Source: Candidatus Poseidoniaceae archaeon (GTDB taxonomy: Archaea; Thermoplasmatota; Poseidoniia; Poseidoniales; Poseidoniaceae). Taken from it: 5,159 bases of DNA. Below are positions 1 through 5,031 of this stretch, one piece after another (position 1 is the stretch's first letter; each line of letters starts with the position of its first letter). Position numbers and translations under genes: made by a program. The stretch is from assembly GCA_013330765.1 (NCBI GenBank), contig DUHU01000276.1, forward strand, positions 2,494 through 7,652, given 5' to 3'. The notes beneath the pieces were generated by a model that worked only from the letters and a program-made list of their open reading frames with translations, was not told where the DNA came from and made no database searches.

Positions 1-225
1 CGGTTCACGCCAGCAGTAGGTGCACGCCAGGTTGCACTGGTCGACCACGGGCGACATCTGCATGCAGGTGTGGCTCTTGACGCCGTAGAAGGTGCCCATG
101 TAGCACGCGCGGTCGCGCAGGAGGGACTCTTTGGTCCAGTGGCAGGTCTTGACGCCGCCGTGCTCCCCAACGATGTGGTAGCGTTGCTTCTGCAAGGTTG
201 CTTTCAGTGCTGGATCCATGCCCAT
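1..225 (-). CDS. taw1: tRNA 4-demethylwyosine synthase Taw1 (TYW1 family), N-terminal part, cut by the left edge
   Basis: Radical SAM enzyme that condenses pyruvate with N1-methylguanosine at position 37 of tRNA-Phe to make 4-demethylwyosine, the tricyclic base on the way to wyosine derivatives; it acts in the cytoplasm. Seventy-five residues are visible, with no stop before the edge. After QKQRYHIVG come Cys28, Cys41 and Cys54, spaced like the three cysteines that hold the second Fe-S cluster in archaeal TYW1 (Cys26, 39 and 52 in the methanogen enzyme as I recall). The radical SAM motif follows as C64-NLA-C68-TY-C71 within MSPVVDQCNLACTYCWREP. The start at 225 was chosen because GGAGG lies 8 nt upstream and the cysteine numbering then differs from the known enzyme by only two. 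An in-frame ATG at 264 (adding MPTVGLALREAKA) and one at 219 are alternatives. The enzyme occurs in archaea and, fused to flavodoxin, in eukaryotes, so it marks the window as archaeal. Identification is from remembered family motifs. Confidence 0.93.
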   Translation of the reverse strand, partial: MGMDPALKATLQKQRYHIVGEHGGVKTCHWTKESLLRDRACYMGTFYGVKSHTCMQMSPVVDQCNLACTYCWREP

Positions 226-233
226 GGCCTTCG

Positions 234-239
234 CCTCCC
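234..239 (-). promoter_or_regulatory. Shine-Dalgarno site for taw1
   Basis: On the minus strand GGGAGG ends 8 nt before the ATG at 225. It matches the archaeal anti-Shine-Dalgarno core and favours 225 over the upstream in-frame ATG at 264, which has no such site. I see no convincing TATA box for this gene. Confidence 0.55.
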
Positions 240-338
240 TGAGTGCCAGGCCCACGGTCGGCATGGCCGGTCGGGGCGGACTCGGGCGGTCAGAGGGCCG
301 TGCCTGACTTCTTCAATCGGTCGGCTGAGGGTGGGACG

Positions 339-370
339 GAGGTTTTGACCTGTCAACCTCAAAACAGGTC
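339..370. promoter_or_regulatory. Nested palindromes in the divergent gap, candidate operator
   Basis: The 161-bp gap between taw1 and the hydrolase contains several overlapping inverted repeats. GAGGTT-TT-GAC (339-349) faces GTCAACCTC (352-360), a nine-base match if two T residues are bulged. GTTTTGA (342-348) faces TCAAAAC (359-365). GACCTGT (347-353) faces ACAGGTC (364-370). The element ends 16 bp before the hydrolase start, where the core promoter of a leaderless or short-leader transcript would lie, so it could be a regulator site for the hydrolase or for both genes. No clear TATA box is visible. Function is inferred from position and symmetry only. Confidence 0.4.
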
Positions 371-386
371 GTGCCCTCTTCTTTCC

Positions 387-995
387 ATGCGCGCCACCTT
401 CGCTCACGGCCTGTGGAGCAGCCCCGACAGCGGCAAGGCCGAATGGCTGCGTTCGCACGGCTGGGAGGTGCACGCGCTCGACATGCGCAAGCACGGCTGG
501 GATCAAGCCAGCCAAACGCGCGTCGTGCTCGAGGCCATCGACGAGATGGGTCCCTTTGACGTGCTGATCGGGTCGTCCTTCGGTGGTCTCGCCACCGCCA
601 ATGCCGCGGCGCAGCGGCCCGACCTTGACCTTCGGTTGGTGCTCCTCGCTCCGGCTTTTGGCTACCTCGATTTGCTTCGGGCCGACCTCGGTGAAGCGGG
701 CATGGCGGCCTGGGAAGCGTCGGGAGCGCACACCTTCCATCCTCCCGGCTGGGAGGAGCCTGTCGTGCTTCCGTGGTCCTTCGTGGAGGCGGCCAAGCCG
801 CTGGCGTGGCCCGCTTTGCCGCACCCAACGGCCATCCTCCACGGCTCGAACGACGTGGTCGTGCCGCTGTCGCACAGCAAGCAGATCTTGGCAGACAACC
901 CCCGTTCCTCCCTTGTCGTGGTCGAAGACGACCATCGCCTTCAGGCCAGTTACGCCGACATGAAGCGCTTGGCCGAGGTCCTCAAAAACGGTTGA
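387..995 (+). CDS. Small alpha/beta hydrolase, YqiA/UPF0227-like putative esterase
   Basis: Predicted cytoplasmic serine hydrolase of 202 residues, the compact size usual for YqiA-type esterases; the substrate is unknown. The N-terminus has the first strand followed by H7-G8 and S11-S12-P-D-S-G-K-A, the oxyanion-loop signature of this group (HG followed by SSP..SxKA). The nucleophile elbow is G62-S-S64-F-G66-G, with S64 the likely nucleophile. The acid is probably D156 in HGSND at 152-156, and the catalytic histidine H183 in EDDHRL. All three members of the triad are present in the right order, so the enzyme looks intact. The start at 387 was chosen because the protein begins directly with the first strand; the same frame is open further upstream but reads as non-coding sequence. 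No Shine-Dalgarno site precedes it, consistent with a leaderless message. It is divergent from taw1 and probably monocistronic, since a strong palindrome begins at its stop codon. A functional link to wyosine synthesis is not indicated. Confidence 0.88.
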   Translation: MRATFAHGLWSSPDSGKAEWLRSHGWEVHALDMRKHGWDQASQTRVVLEAIDEMGPFDVLIGSSFGGLATANAAAQRPDLDLRLVLLAPAFGYLDLLRADLGEAGMAAWEASGAHTFHPPGWEEPVVLPWSFVEAAKPLAWPALPHPTAILHGSNDVVVPLSHSKQILADNPRSSLVVVEDDHRLQASYADMKRLAEVLKNG

Positions 996-1018
996 ATTTC
1001 TACACCGGTGCAGAAATT
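995..1018. promoter_or_regulatory. 24-bp near-perfect palindrome at the hydrolase stop (terminator hairpin or operator)
   Basis: AATTTCT-A-CACCGGTG-C-AGAAATT pairs at 11 of 12 positions about its centre; only the A/C pair at 1002/1011 fails. It begins on the last base of the hydrolase stop codon and lies 31 bp upstream of the TATA box at 1050. As RNA it would form a hairpin closing the hydrolase transcript, but no T-tract follows, which argues against a typical archaeal terminator. As DNA its perfect symmetry suits a homodimeric regulator of the downstream small genes. Confidence 0.45.
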
Positions 1019-1049
1019 GCATCGTCGGTGTGCCTCACTTCACCACTCA

Positions 1050-1057
1050 TTTATATC
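1050..1057 (+). promoter_or_regulatory. Archaeal TATA box upstream of the small-gene pair
   Basis: TTTATATC matches the archaeal TATA consensus closely and stands out in an otherwise GC-rich region. Placing the transcription start about 26 nt downstream of its centre gives roughly 1078-1081, leaving a short leader before the ATG at 1093. The upstream flank is not a strong BRE. This is the clearest promoter in the window. Confidence 0.6.
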
Positions 1058-1076
1058 GGACCGGCGCCAAGTAAAT

Positions 1077-1083
1077 GGTGAGG
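1077..1083 (+). promoter_or_regulatory. Shine-Dalgarno site deciding the start of the first small gene
   Basis: GGTGAGG ends 9 nt before the ATG at 1093 and matches the archaeal GGTGA-type site. It favours 1093 over the in-frame ATG at 1075, which lies within the leader region and too close to the TATA box for a normal leaderless start. Confidence 0.5.
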
Positions 1084-1092
1084 AACACACGC

Positions 1093-1263
1093 ATGGACAT
1101 CTACTTGGAACGCTTTGTGAACGACGCGATGGACCGTCAGGTCCACAGGAACGGCATCTTTGGGCAGCGGATGCGCAAGCTCACCCGCTCGCTCCTTGGA
1201 TGCCCTGCGCTGCGGTACGGTGGCACCCATCGGATCAGCAGCCGCACGGGGGTGAAGGCATGA
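1093..1263 (+). CDS. Small protein A of a tandem paralogous pair, QVHRNGI motif, family not recognised
   Basis: This 56-residue protein matches no family I know. It begins MDIYLERFVNDAMD and continues RQVHRNGIFGQRMRK. The first 14 residues carry five acidic side chains. After D14 there are no acidic residues at all, while ten Arg/Lys are spread to the end, so the protein is sharply polarised. No signal peptide or membrane segment is evident; C37 is the only cysteine. The case for it being real is the match to the next small protein: aligned without gaps, residues 2-22 share D, L, D, D and the block QVHRNGI (11 of 21 identical). A TATA box, a GGTGAGG site and an ATGA overlap with the next gene add support. 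The tail after about residue 36 has no counterpart in the second protein and may be less constrained. Function unknown; a regulator, antitoxin-like or peptide-signal role cannot be told apart from sequence. Confidence 0.65.
   Translation: MDIYLERFVNDAMDRQVHRNGIFGQRMRKLTRSLLGCPALRYGGTHRISSRTGVKA
1248..1255 (+). promoter_or_regulatory. Shine-Dalgarno site of the second small gene
   Basis: GGGGGTGA ends 4 nt before the ATG at 1260, inside the last codons of the preceding small gene. It supports translation of the second small gene from 1260 by coupling or reinitiation, instead of from the ATG at 1008 far upstream in the same open frame. Confidence 0.5.
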
Positions 1264-1367
1264 GGGACGCTTGGTTGGACCTCTACATCACCGACATCCT
1301 CGATCAGCAGGTGCACCGCAACGGCATCCGTTTCCTTCCGAAGTGGCTTCGCTGGTTTCGATCATGA
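1260..1367 (+). CDS. Small protein B of a tandem paralogous pair, QVHRNGI motif, family not recognised
   Basis: This 35-residue protein starts in an ATGA overlap with the stop of the preceding gene, the usual sign of translational coupling. It reads MRDAWLDLYITDILDQQVHRNGI and then a cationic, aromatic tail RFLPKWLRWFRS with three Trp in all. As in its partner, the acidic residues lie in the first 15 positions and none follow, while five Arg/Lys do. In the shared block the valine codon is GTC in A and GTG in B, and the arginine AGG in A and CGC in B. Such synonymous differences suggest the peptide, and not the DNA, is conserved. The two copies lie in different reading frames, so they are not one interrupted ORF. 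The frame is open back to 1008, but the upstream part reads as a shadow of the first small gene. The polarised, Trp/Arg-rich end resembles membrane-active peptides, which is a weak hint only. Function unknown. Confidence 0.65.
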   Translation: MRDAWLDLYITDILDQQVHRNGIRFLPKWLRWFRS

Positions 1368-1380
1368 TGCAACCACCGGT

Positions 1381-1394
1381 CCCATGAACATGGG
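1381..1394. repeat. Perfect 14-bp inverted repeat in the gap before the ABC operon
   Basis: CCCATG-AA-CATGGG is perfectly symmetric. It begins 13 bp after the stop of the second small gene and ends just upstream of the presumed ABC promoter. It could be a weak hairpin (CCCAT with a GAAC loop) or half of a regulatory region together with the repeat at 1405-1423. No T-tract follows, so termination is unlikely. Confidence 0.4.
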
Positions 1395-1396
1395 TT

Positions 1397-1423
1397 GAAA
1401 TACCATTTTCCTAGCCGGAAAAT
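1397..1423 (+). promoter_or_regulatory. Candidate promoter and operator of the ABC genes
   Basis: GAAATACC (1397-1404) is a weak TATA-like element centred about 26 bp before the ATG at 1427, as expected for a leaderless transcript. It is followed at once by ATTTTCC-TAGCC-GGAAAAT (1405-1423), a perfect seven-base inverted repeat filling the space between the TATA-like element and the start codon. A repressor bound there would block transcription initiation. The TATA match is poor, so cotranscription with the small genes upstream remains possible. Confidence 0.4.
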
Positions 1424-1426
1424 CAC

Positions 1427-2149
1427 ATGATGCTCCGCATTGAAGACCTGACAAAGGCATTTGGCTCGGGCTCCAACAAGCTCCAGGTCCTCAAAGGCGT
1501 GGACATGACCATGGAAGAAGGGGAAATGGTGGCCCTCATGGGCCCGTCAGGGTCAGGAAAATCCACCCTGCTCAACATCATTGGCGGCCTGTTGGCAGGC
1601 GATGAGGGAAGCATCACGCTGGACAAGCGAACCTACGGCCTCAAAGGTCCCGCAAGCGTCGTTGACGTCCGTCGTTCCCAAGTGGGCTGGATTTTCCAGG
1701 ACTTCCACCTCATCGACGGCCTCTCGGCCATCGACAACGTCGCTTTTGCGCTCGAAGTTGCGGGTGTCCCCTCCAAAGAAGCGGAACGCCGTGCCGTGGA
1801 GGCGTTGGAACGCGTCGGTCTTGGCGATCGCATGGAACACGTCCCTGAACAACTGTCTGGGGGTCAACAACAGCGTGTGGCCATCGCACGTGCCATCGCC
1901 GGTGAACGACGTCTTCTCCTTGCGGACGAGCCAACAGGAAACCTCGACATTGCAAGTGCAGCAGAGGTGCTCGCCTTGTTCAAGTCCTTGTGCGCGGACG
2001 AATCGAAGTCGATGTCCATCCTGATGGTGACCCACGATCCGGACTTGGCTTCCAAGGCCGACCGCATGCTTCTCTTGCGCGACGGCCAGACGGTGGCCTC
2101 CGACATTCGGAGCGCATGGGGCCTTGATGAGGAAGGTGAGGAAGAATGA
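1427..2149 (+). CDS. ABC transporter ATP-binding protein, LolD/MacB-type partner of an FtsX permease
   Basis: Cytoplasmic ATPase of 240 residues, the normal length for LolD/MacB-type subunits; a dimer would power the permease encoded immediately downstream. All nucleotide-binding elements are present: Walker A G39-PSGSGKST-47, Q-loop glutamine Q91 in WIFQD, signature L143-SGGQQQR-150, Walker B L163-LLADEP with catalytic E168, D-loop NLD at 172-174, and H-loop H203 in VTHD. The LSGGQQQRVAIARAI and ADEPTGNLD forms are typical of the MacB/LolD branch, whose members pair with FtsX-domain permeases. It ends with a short acidic tail, DEEGEEE. The start at 1427 has a second ATG directly after it (1430), giving MLRIEDL, which is equally plausible. 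No Shine-Dalgarno site precedes it, consistent with a leaderless transcript. Its stop overlaps the permease start by ATGA. Nothing suggests damage. The transported or acted-on substrate cannot be predicted. Confidence 0.95.
   Translation: MMLRIEDLTKAFGSGSNKLQVLKGVDMTMEEGEMVALMGPSGSGKSTLLNIIGGLLAGDEGSITLDKRTYGLKGPASVVDVRRSQVGWIFQDFHLIDGLSAIDNVAFALEVAGVPSKEAERRAVEALERVGLGDRMEHVPEQLSGGQQQRVAIARAIAGERRLLLADEPTGNLDIASAAEVLALFKSLCADESKSMSILMVTHDPDLASKADRMLLLRDGQTVASDIRSAWGLDEEGEEE
2135..2141 (+). promoter_or_regulatory. Shine-Dalgarno site of the permease gene
   Basis: GGTGAGG ends 4 nt before the permease ATG at 2146, within the last codons of the ATPase gene. With the ATGA overlap it suggests coupled translation of the two subunits. 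Confidence 0.5.
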
Positions 2150-5031
2150 GCGACGAAGGACGCATGGCCCGGATGAAGGCCCGCTTGTCCTCCTTGCAGG
2201 ACGCCCCAAACGCCCTCCGGTTGGCCACCCAATCCGCATGGCGCGGTCGCGAGCGTGGGCTTGCGGTCGTGGCGGGCGTGTTCCTCGCCAGTTTGGTCAT
2301 CACCACCGTGCTGTCCTACGGCGTCGGACTGTCGCAAATTTTCTTCCAAGAATCACTCGAGAGCGAGGTCTACGATGCCAAGGTGGAATTCCGTCGTGCG
2401 CCCGCAGAGGGCGCGTCAGGTTGGACGAACGACACCGCCGAGTTGCGGTCCGTCTGCACCGAATTGCTCGACGGTTTCGTCGAATTTGAGGACTGCATGG
2501 TGGTCCTTGGGCGGCAAGGTTTGCACACCACCTCGTTCTTTTCCGAGGAATTCGCCTATGCCCAACCGCTGGAGATCACCAGCGTGGTTGACGACACGAA
2601 CGTCAATTGGACGGACGACGTCTTTGACTATCCTGAATTGGGGGATGCAGGCCCTCCAAGTTCAACCGTTCGAGCGGTTCGGTTCATCGACGACAGCGGC
2701 TTTGACGGCGTCTTTGCCGATCGCATCAAGGACACCGTGATCACCGGTTTGGGCGAATGGCCCAACGCAACGACGGCCGTGGCCGACCGCAGCGTCATGC
2801 TTCCCGCCAGCGTCGCTTCCGACGCCAGGGCGGAAGTGGGTGACGTGCTGGAATCGCTGACGTTCGCCATGGTCGTGGACCGGAACCTTGCCGTAGAGGG
2901 CGGGATTTCTGAATCGGACTGTGAAGGCGGGGACATCAAGGCCAGCGAGAACGGCATGGTGTACTGCCGCATCTTGGTCACCGTCTCCAACCTCACCGTT
3001 GCGGGCGTTTACGAGGAAGCCCCCTTGGCGAACCCCACCATCCCCGCCAACGCCCTGGTCGTGCACCTTGACGTCCTCGATGAGGCACAGCAGAAGACGC
3101 TGATGGACAACGATCACGTCTACCTCGCGGTGGCCATCGATCGTGCAGCGTTGCCGACCTCGTCCACCGCGGACGCGGCCGAATGGCTTGACAACGTGCA
3201 ACGCCGCGTCGGGCAAGGGAACTACACGGACGCGGGCATTTCCCTGGTGTACATCGACATCATTGGAGGAACCATCAGCTTCCTGAACATCTTCCTCGGC
3301 CTCATCCAGACCTTCGATTACATCATCATGGTCCCCATCGTCATCCTCTCTCTGTCCGTGCTGGTGTACGGTCTTGTGCTCTCTTTGGAGCAACGGCGGC
3401 GCGAAATTTCGATCCATCGGGTCATCGGTGCAGACGCCGATCGGCTCCAGCGGATGGTGCTCGTCGAATTGGGCGTCATGGCCCTCGTGGCCTGGTTTGC
3501 AGGGTACGTGCTGGCGTTGGCCGCGGTTCCTGGGGTGTTGTCCGCCGTCGGATTCATGGCCTTCGAACCGTCCGGCGTGAACGTCAATCCAGTGCTTGGT
3601 TTTGCTTCGACGCTCATCACCGCGTTGGCCACCATTGGTTTGGCGCTCCTGTTTGGACGAAGCCGTTCTCGCCGCTTCCTTGAATTGGAAATCGAGGAAG
3701 GAGTCCGCCGAACCAGCGAAGCGGCGAAGCCCAAAACGTGGCTCCACGCCCTGTGCTTTGGCGTCGGTGGCATTGGGACCCTCGACACGTGGTTGGAACT
3801 CCAGACCAGCGGAGACGGCCTCTATTCGAACTTCTTCCTCGAAGGGTTGCTGGGCATTTTCGGCCCCTTCCTGCTGTGGATCGGTGGGGCCCTTTTGCTC
3901 GGACGGCTCGGAGCCCTCGGGCCACAACTCATGCAGCTCTTGCTCGGCCGAACGCCGTTGCTCAAGGACGTGCGCCGTGGGCTGAAGGGTTCGGGTTCCT
4001 CCGAATCCGTGAACCGTCTTGCGGTCATCATGCTCCTGACGCTGTCCATCGTCACCCTTGCCGCGGTGCAAGGTTACACGGGGACCCTCGTCGACGAACG
4101 CACGGCGGACGCGCAGGTCGGGGGCGACCTGCAGGTCAGTTTCGAAACGCCGGTCAACATGACCACCGCGCTCGAGGTGCTTCGCGACATCGGCGGTCAA
4201 GACCTTGAGGTCTCAGCAACGACCACGCCAAGCCTCTTCCTTCGCACAAGTGAAGGCGATGCGTATCAGACATGGGTGGTCATGAACGGTTCGGATGACG
4301 TGCTCCGATGGAGCGAGCAGTCCCTGCCCGGCGACGACGTGGGCACTGGCCTTGACATGTTGGCCAACGGGACCTTTTCCGTCGGCGGGGACGCCGCGTT
4401 CTCGCTGGACCTGTGGGGCAGCGGCCGTGACGGACGTTCCGATCGTGGCGACGACCTTCTCGGAGCCGGTGACGACCGTTCGGAAGTCCGGCGCTTTACC
4501 TACGAAGAGGTGAACATCACCGTCAACACCGATGACGCGGGCGGCATGCCTGATCTGAACGCACTGTTGCAGGCCTACCGCGTGACCCTCCCGCTGGACC
4601 TTTCCTACCTCGATTTGTCCGGCAGCGACCTGTCCGAGCGCGACTTTGGCGTGACCGACTTGTCCCGCACGAACCTCTCCGGTACCGACTTGACCGGTGC
4701 CAACCTCTCTGGCGCACTGATGATCGGCACCGACCTCTCCGGCGCTGATTTGTCCGGCGCGGACCTGACCGGCGCCGTGTGGGCTCCGGTGCTGAGTCCC
4801 TTCGAGCCGCCCATGCCTGGATTTACTGGCGCCAACCTCTCTGGCGCCGACCTTACCGGCGCCAACCTCTCTAGCGCCGACCTCACTAACGCCAACCTCA
4901 TTGGCGCCGACCTAACTGGCGCCTTCTTCGCTGGCGCCAACCTCTCTGGAGTTAATTGGACAGGAGCGTATATCCTAGGTTGCATGGGCTGTGATTGCTC
5001 GGATGAGAATAACGACAACTACTGCGATTGA
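2146..5031 (+). CDS. FtsX-type ABC permease with second FtsX domain missing and a C-terminal pentapeptide-repeat domain
   Basis: Membrane subunit of 961 residues for the ATPase upstream. By eye the order is: cytoplasmic N-terminus; membrane helix 1 at about 39-60; a large extracytoplasmic domain at about 61-385; an FtsX core with helices near 392-414, 440-468 and 482-503, including the E415-QRRREISIHRVIGA-429 loop typical of FtsX permeases; two helices near 531-549 and 565-588; a basic cytoplasmic linker; helix 7 near 622-643; and a second extracytoplasmic domain from about 650. Two-domain permeases of this class normally finish with three more helices. Here residues 817-945 are pentapeptide repeats of the A(D/N)LSG/A(D/N)LTG kind, broken by a proline-rich loop (about 880-893), and the protein ends C946-MG-C949-D-C951 then eight residues to C960. 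No helices follow, so the repeats should lie outside the cell. Residues 763-784 read like a compensated frameshift, and GC at third positions falls from about residue 892. The substrate is unknown. The gene may be a real fusion or a recombined, partly degraded permease. Confidence 0.85.
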   Translation: MSDEGRMARMKARLSSLQDAPNALRLATQSAWRGRERGLAVVAGVFLASLVITTVLSYGVGLSQIFFQESLESEVYDAKVEFRRAPAEGASGWTNDTAELRSVCTELLDGFVEFEDCMVVLGRQGLHTTSFFSEEFAYAQPLEITSVVDDTNVNWTDDVFDYPELGDAGPPSSTVRAVRFIDDSGFDGVFADRIKDTVITGLGEWPNATTAVADRSVMLPASVASDARAEVGDVLESLTFAMVVDRNLAVEGGISESDCEGGDIKASENGMVYCRILVTVSNLTVAGVYEEAPLANPTIPANALVVHLDVLDEAQQKTLMDNDHVYLAVAIDRAALPTSSTADAAEWLDNVQRRVGQGNYTDAGISLVYIDIIGGTISFLNIFLGLIQTFDYIIMVPIVILSLSVLVYGLVLSLEQRRREISIHRVIGADADRLQRMVLVELGVMALVAWFAGYVLALAAVPGVLSAVGFMAFEPSGVNVNPVLGFASTLITALATIGLALLFGRSRSRRFLELEIEEGVRRTSEAAKPKTWLHALCFGVGGIGTLDTWLELQTSGDGLYSNFFLEGLLGIFGPFLLWIGGALLLGRLGALGPQLMQLLLGRTPLLKDVRRGLKGSGSSESVNRLAVIMLLTLSIVTLAAVQGYTGTLVDERTADAQVGGDLQVSFETPVNMTTALEVLRDIGGQDLEVSATTTPSLFLRTSEGDAYQTWVVMNGSDDVLRWSEQSLPGDDVGTGLDMLANGTFSVGGDAAFSLDLWGSGRDGRSDRGDDLLGAGDDRSEVRRFTYEEVNITVNTDDAGGMPDLNALLQAYRVTLPLDLSYLDLSGSDLSERDFGVTDLSRTNLSGTDLTGANLSGALMIGTDLSGADLSGADLTGAVWAPVLSPFEPPMPGFTGANLSGADLTGANLSSADLTNANLIGADLTGAFFAGANLSGVNWTGAYILGCMGCDCSDENNDNYCD
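4432..4497 (+). other. Probable compensated-frameshift segment inside the permease gene
   Basis: In the permease frame this stretch reads GRSDRGDDLLGAGDDRSEVRR, low in complexity and unlike the domain around it. By hand count 12 of 21 codons end in G or C. In the +1 frame the same bases give DVPIVATTFSEPVTTVRKSG, a beta-strand-like sequence fitting an extracytoplasmic domain, with 18 of 21 codons ending in G or C. The codons just before (16 of 17) and those after return to the high-GC pattern in the main frame. This suggests one base gained near 4420-4434 and one lost near 4490-4497, either real or as sequencing error. Confidence 0.5.
4594..4980 (+). repeat. Pentapeptide-repeat coding region in two blocks
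   Basis: Codes for residues 817-945 of the permease. Repeats of five residues with a central Leu, of the form (D/N)-L-(S/T)-(G/x)-(A/T), should form a right-handed quadrilateral beta-helix. Block 1 covers about 817-877 and block 2 about 894-942. The 15-residue loop between them, APVLSPFEPPMPGF with flanking Trp, breaks the register. Block 2 contains three exact copies of a 15-base unit, GGCGCCAACCTCTCT, at 4828, 4858 and 4933, all in the same frame. This points to expansion by slippage or unequal exchange. Pentapeptide-repeat proteins have varied roles and none can be assigned here. Confidence 0.9.

Noticed and set aside
226..264. N-terminal extension of Taw1 starting at the ATG at 264
   Set aside because: It has no Shine-Dalgarno site or TATA box, and the 225 start has GGAGG at 8 nt and fits the family's cysteine numbering. 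Not fully excluded.
70..348. 92-codon plus-strand frame at the left edge
   Set aside because: It is antisense to the TYW1 radical SAM N-terminus, which has all expected cysteines.
204..1022. Long open frame (272 codons) on the minus strand opposite the hydrolase
   Set aside because: It mirrors the hydrolase gene, has an Arg/His-rich composition with no domain, and the plus strand carries a complete catalytic triad.
1008..1367. 119-residue reading of the frame containing the second small gene
   Set aside because: The upstream part is a His/Pro/Gln-rich shadow of the first small gene and begins inside the 995-1018 palindrome; a Shine-Dalgarno site and ATGA overlap support 1260 as the start.
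2662..4200. 512-codon open frame on the minus strand opposite the permease
   Set aside because: His/Gln/Asp/Arg-rich translation typical of an antisense frame in GC-rich DNA, no recognisable domain, and the plus strand has clear membrane helices and an FtsX motif.
4605..5018. 137-codon minus-strand frame with its own repeat pattern (ERLAPVRSAP)
   Set aside because: This is the reverse reading of the pentapeptide repeats; the 15-base period keeps all frames repetitive and open.
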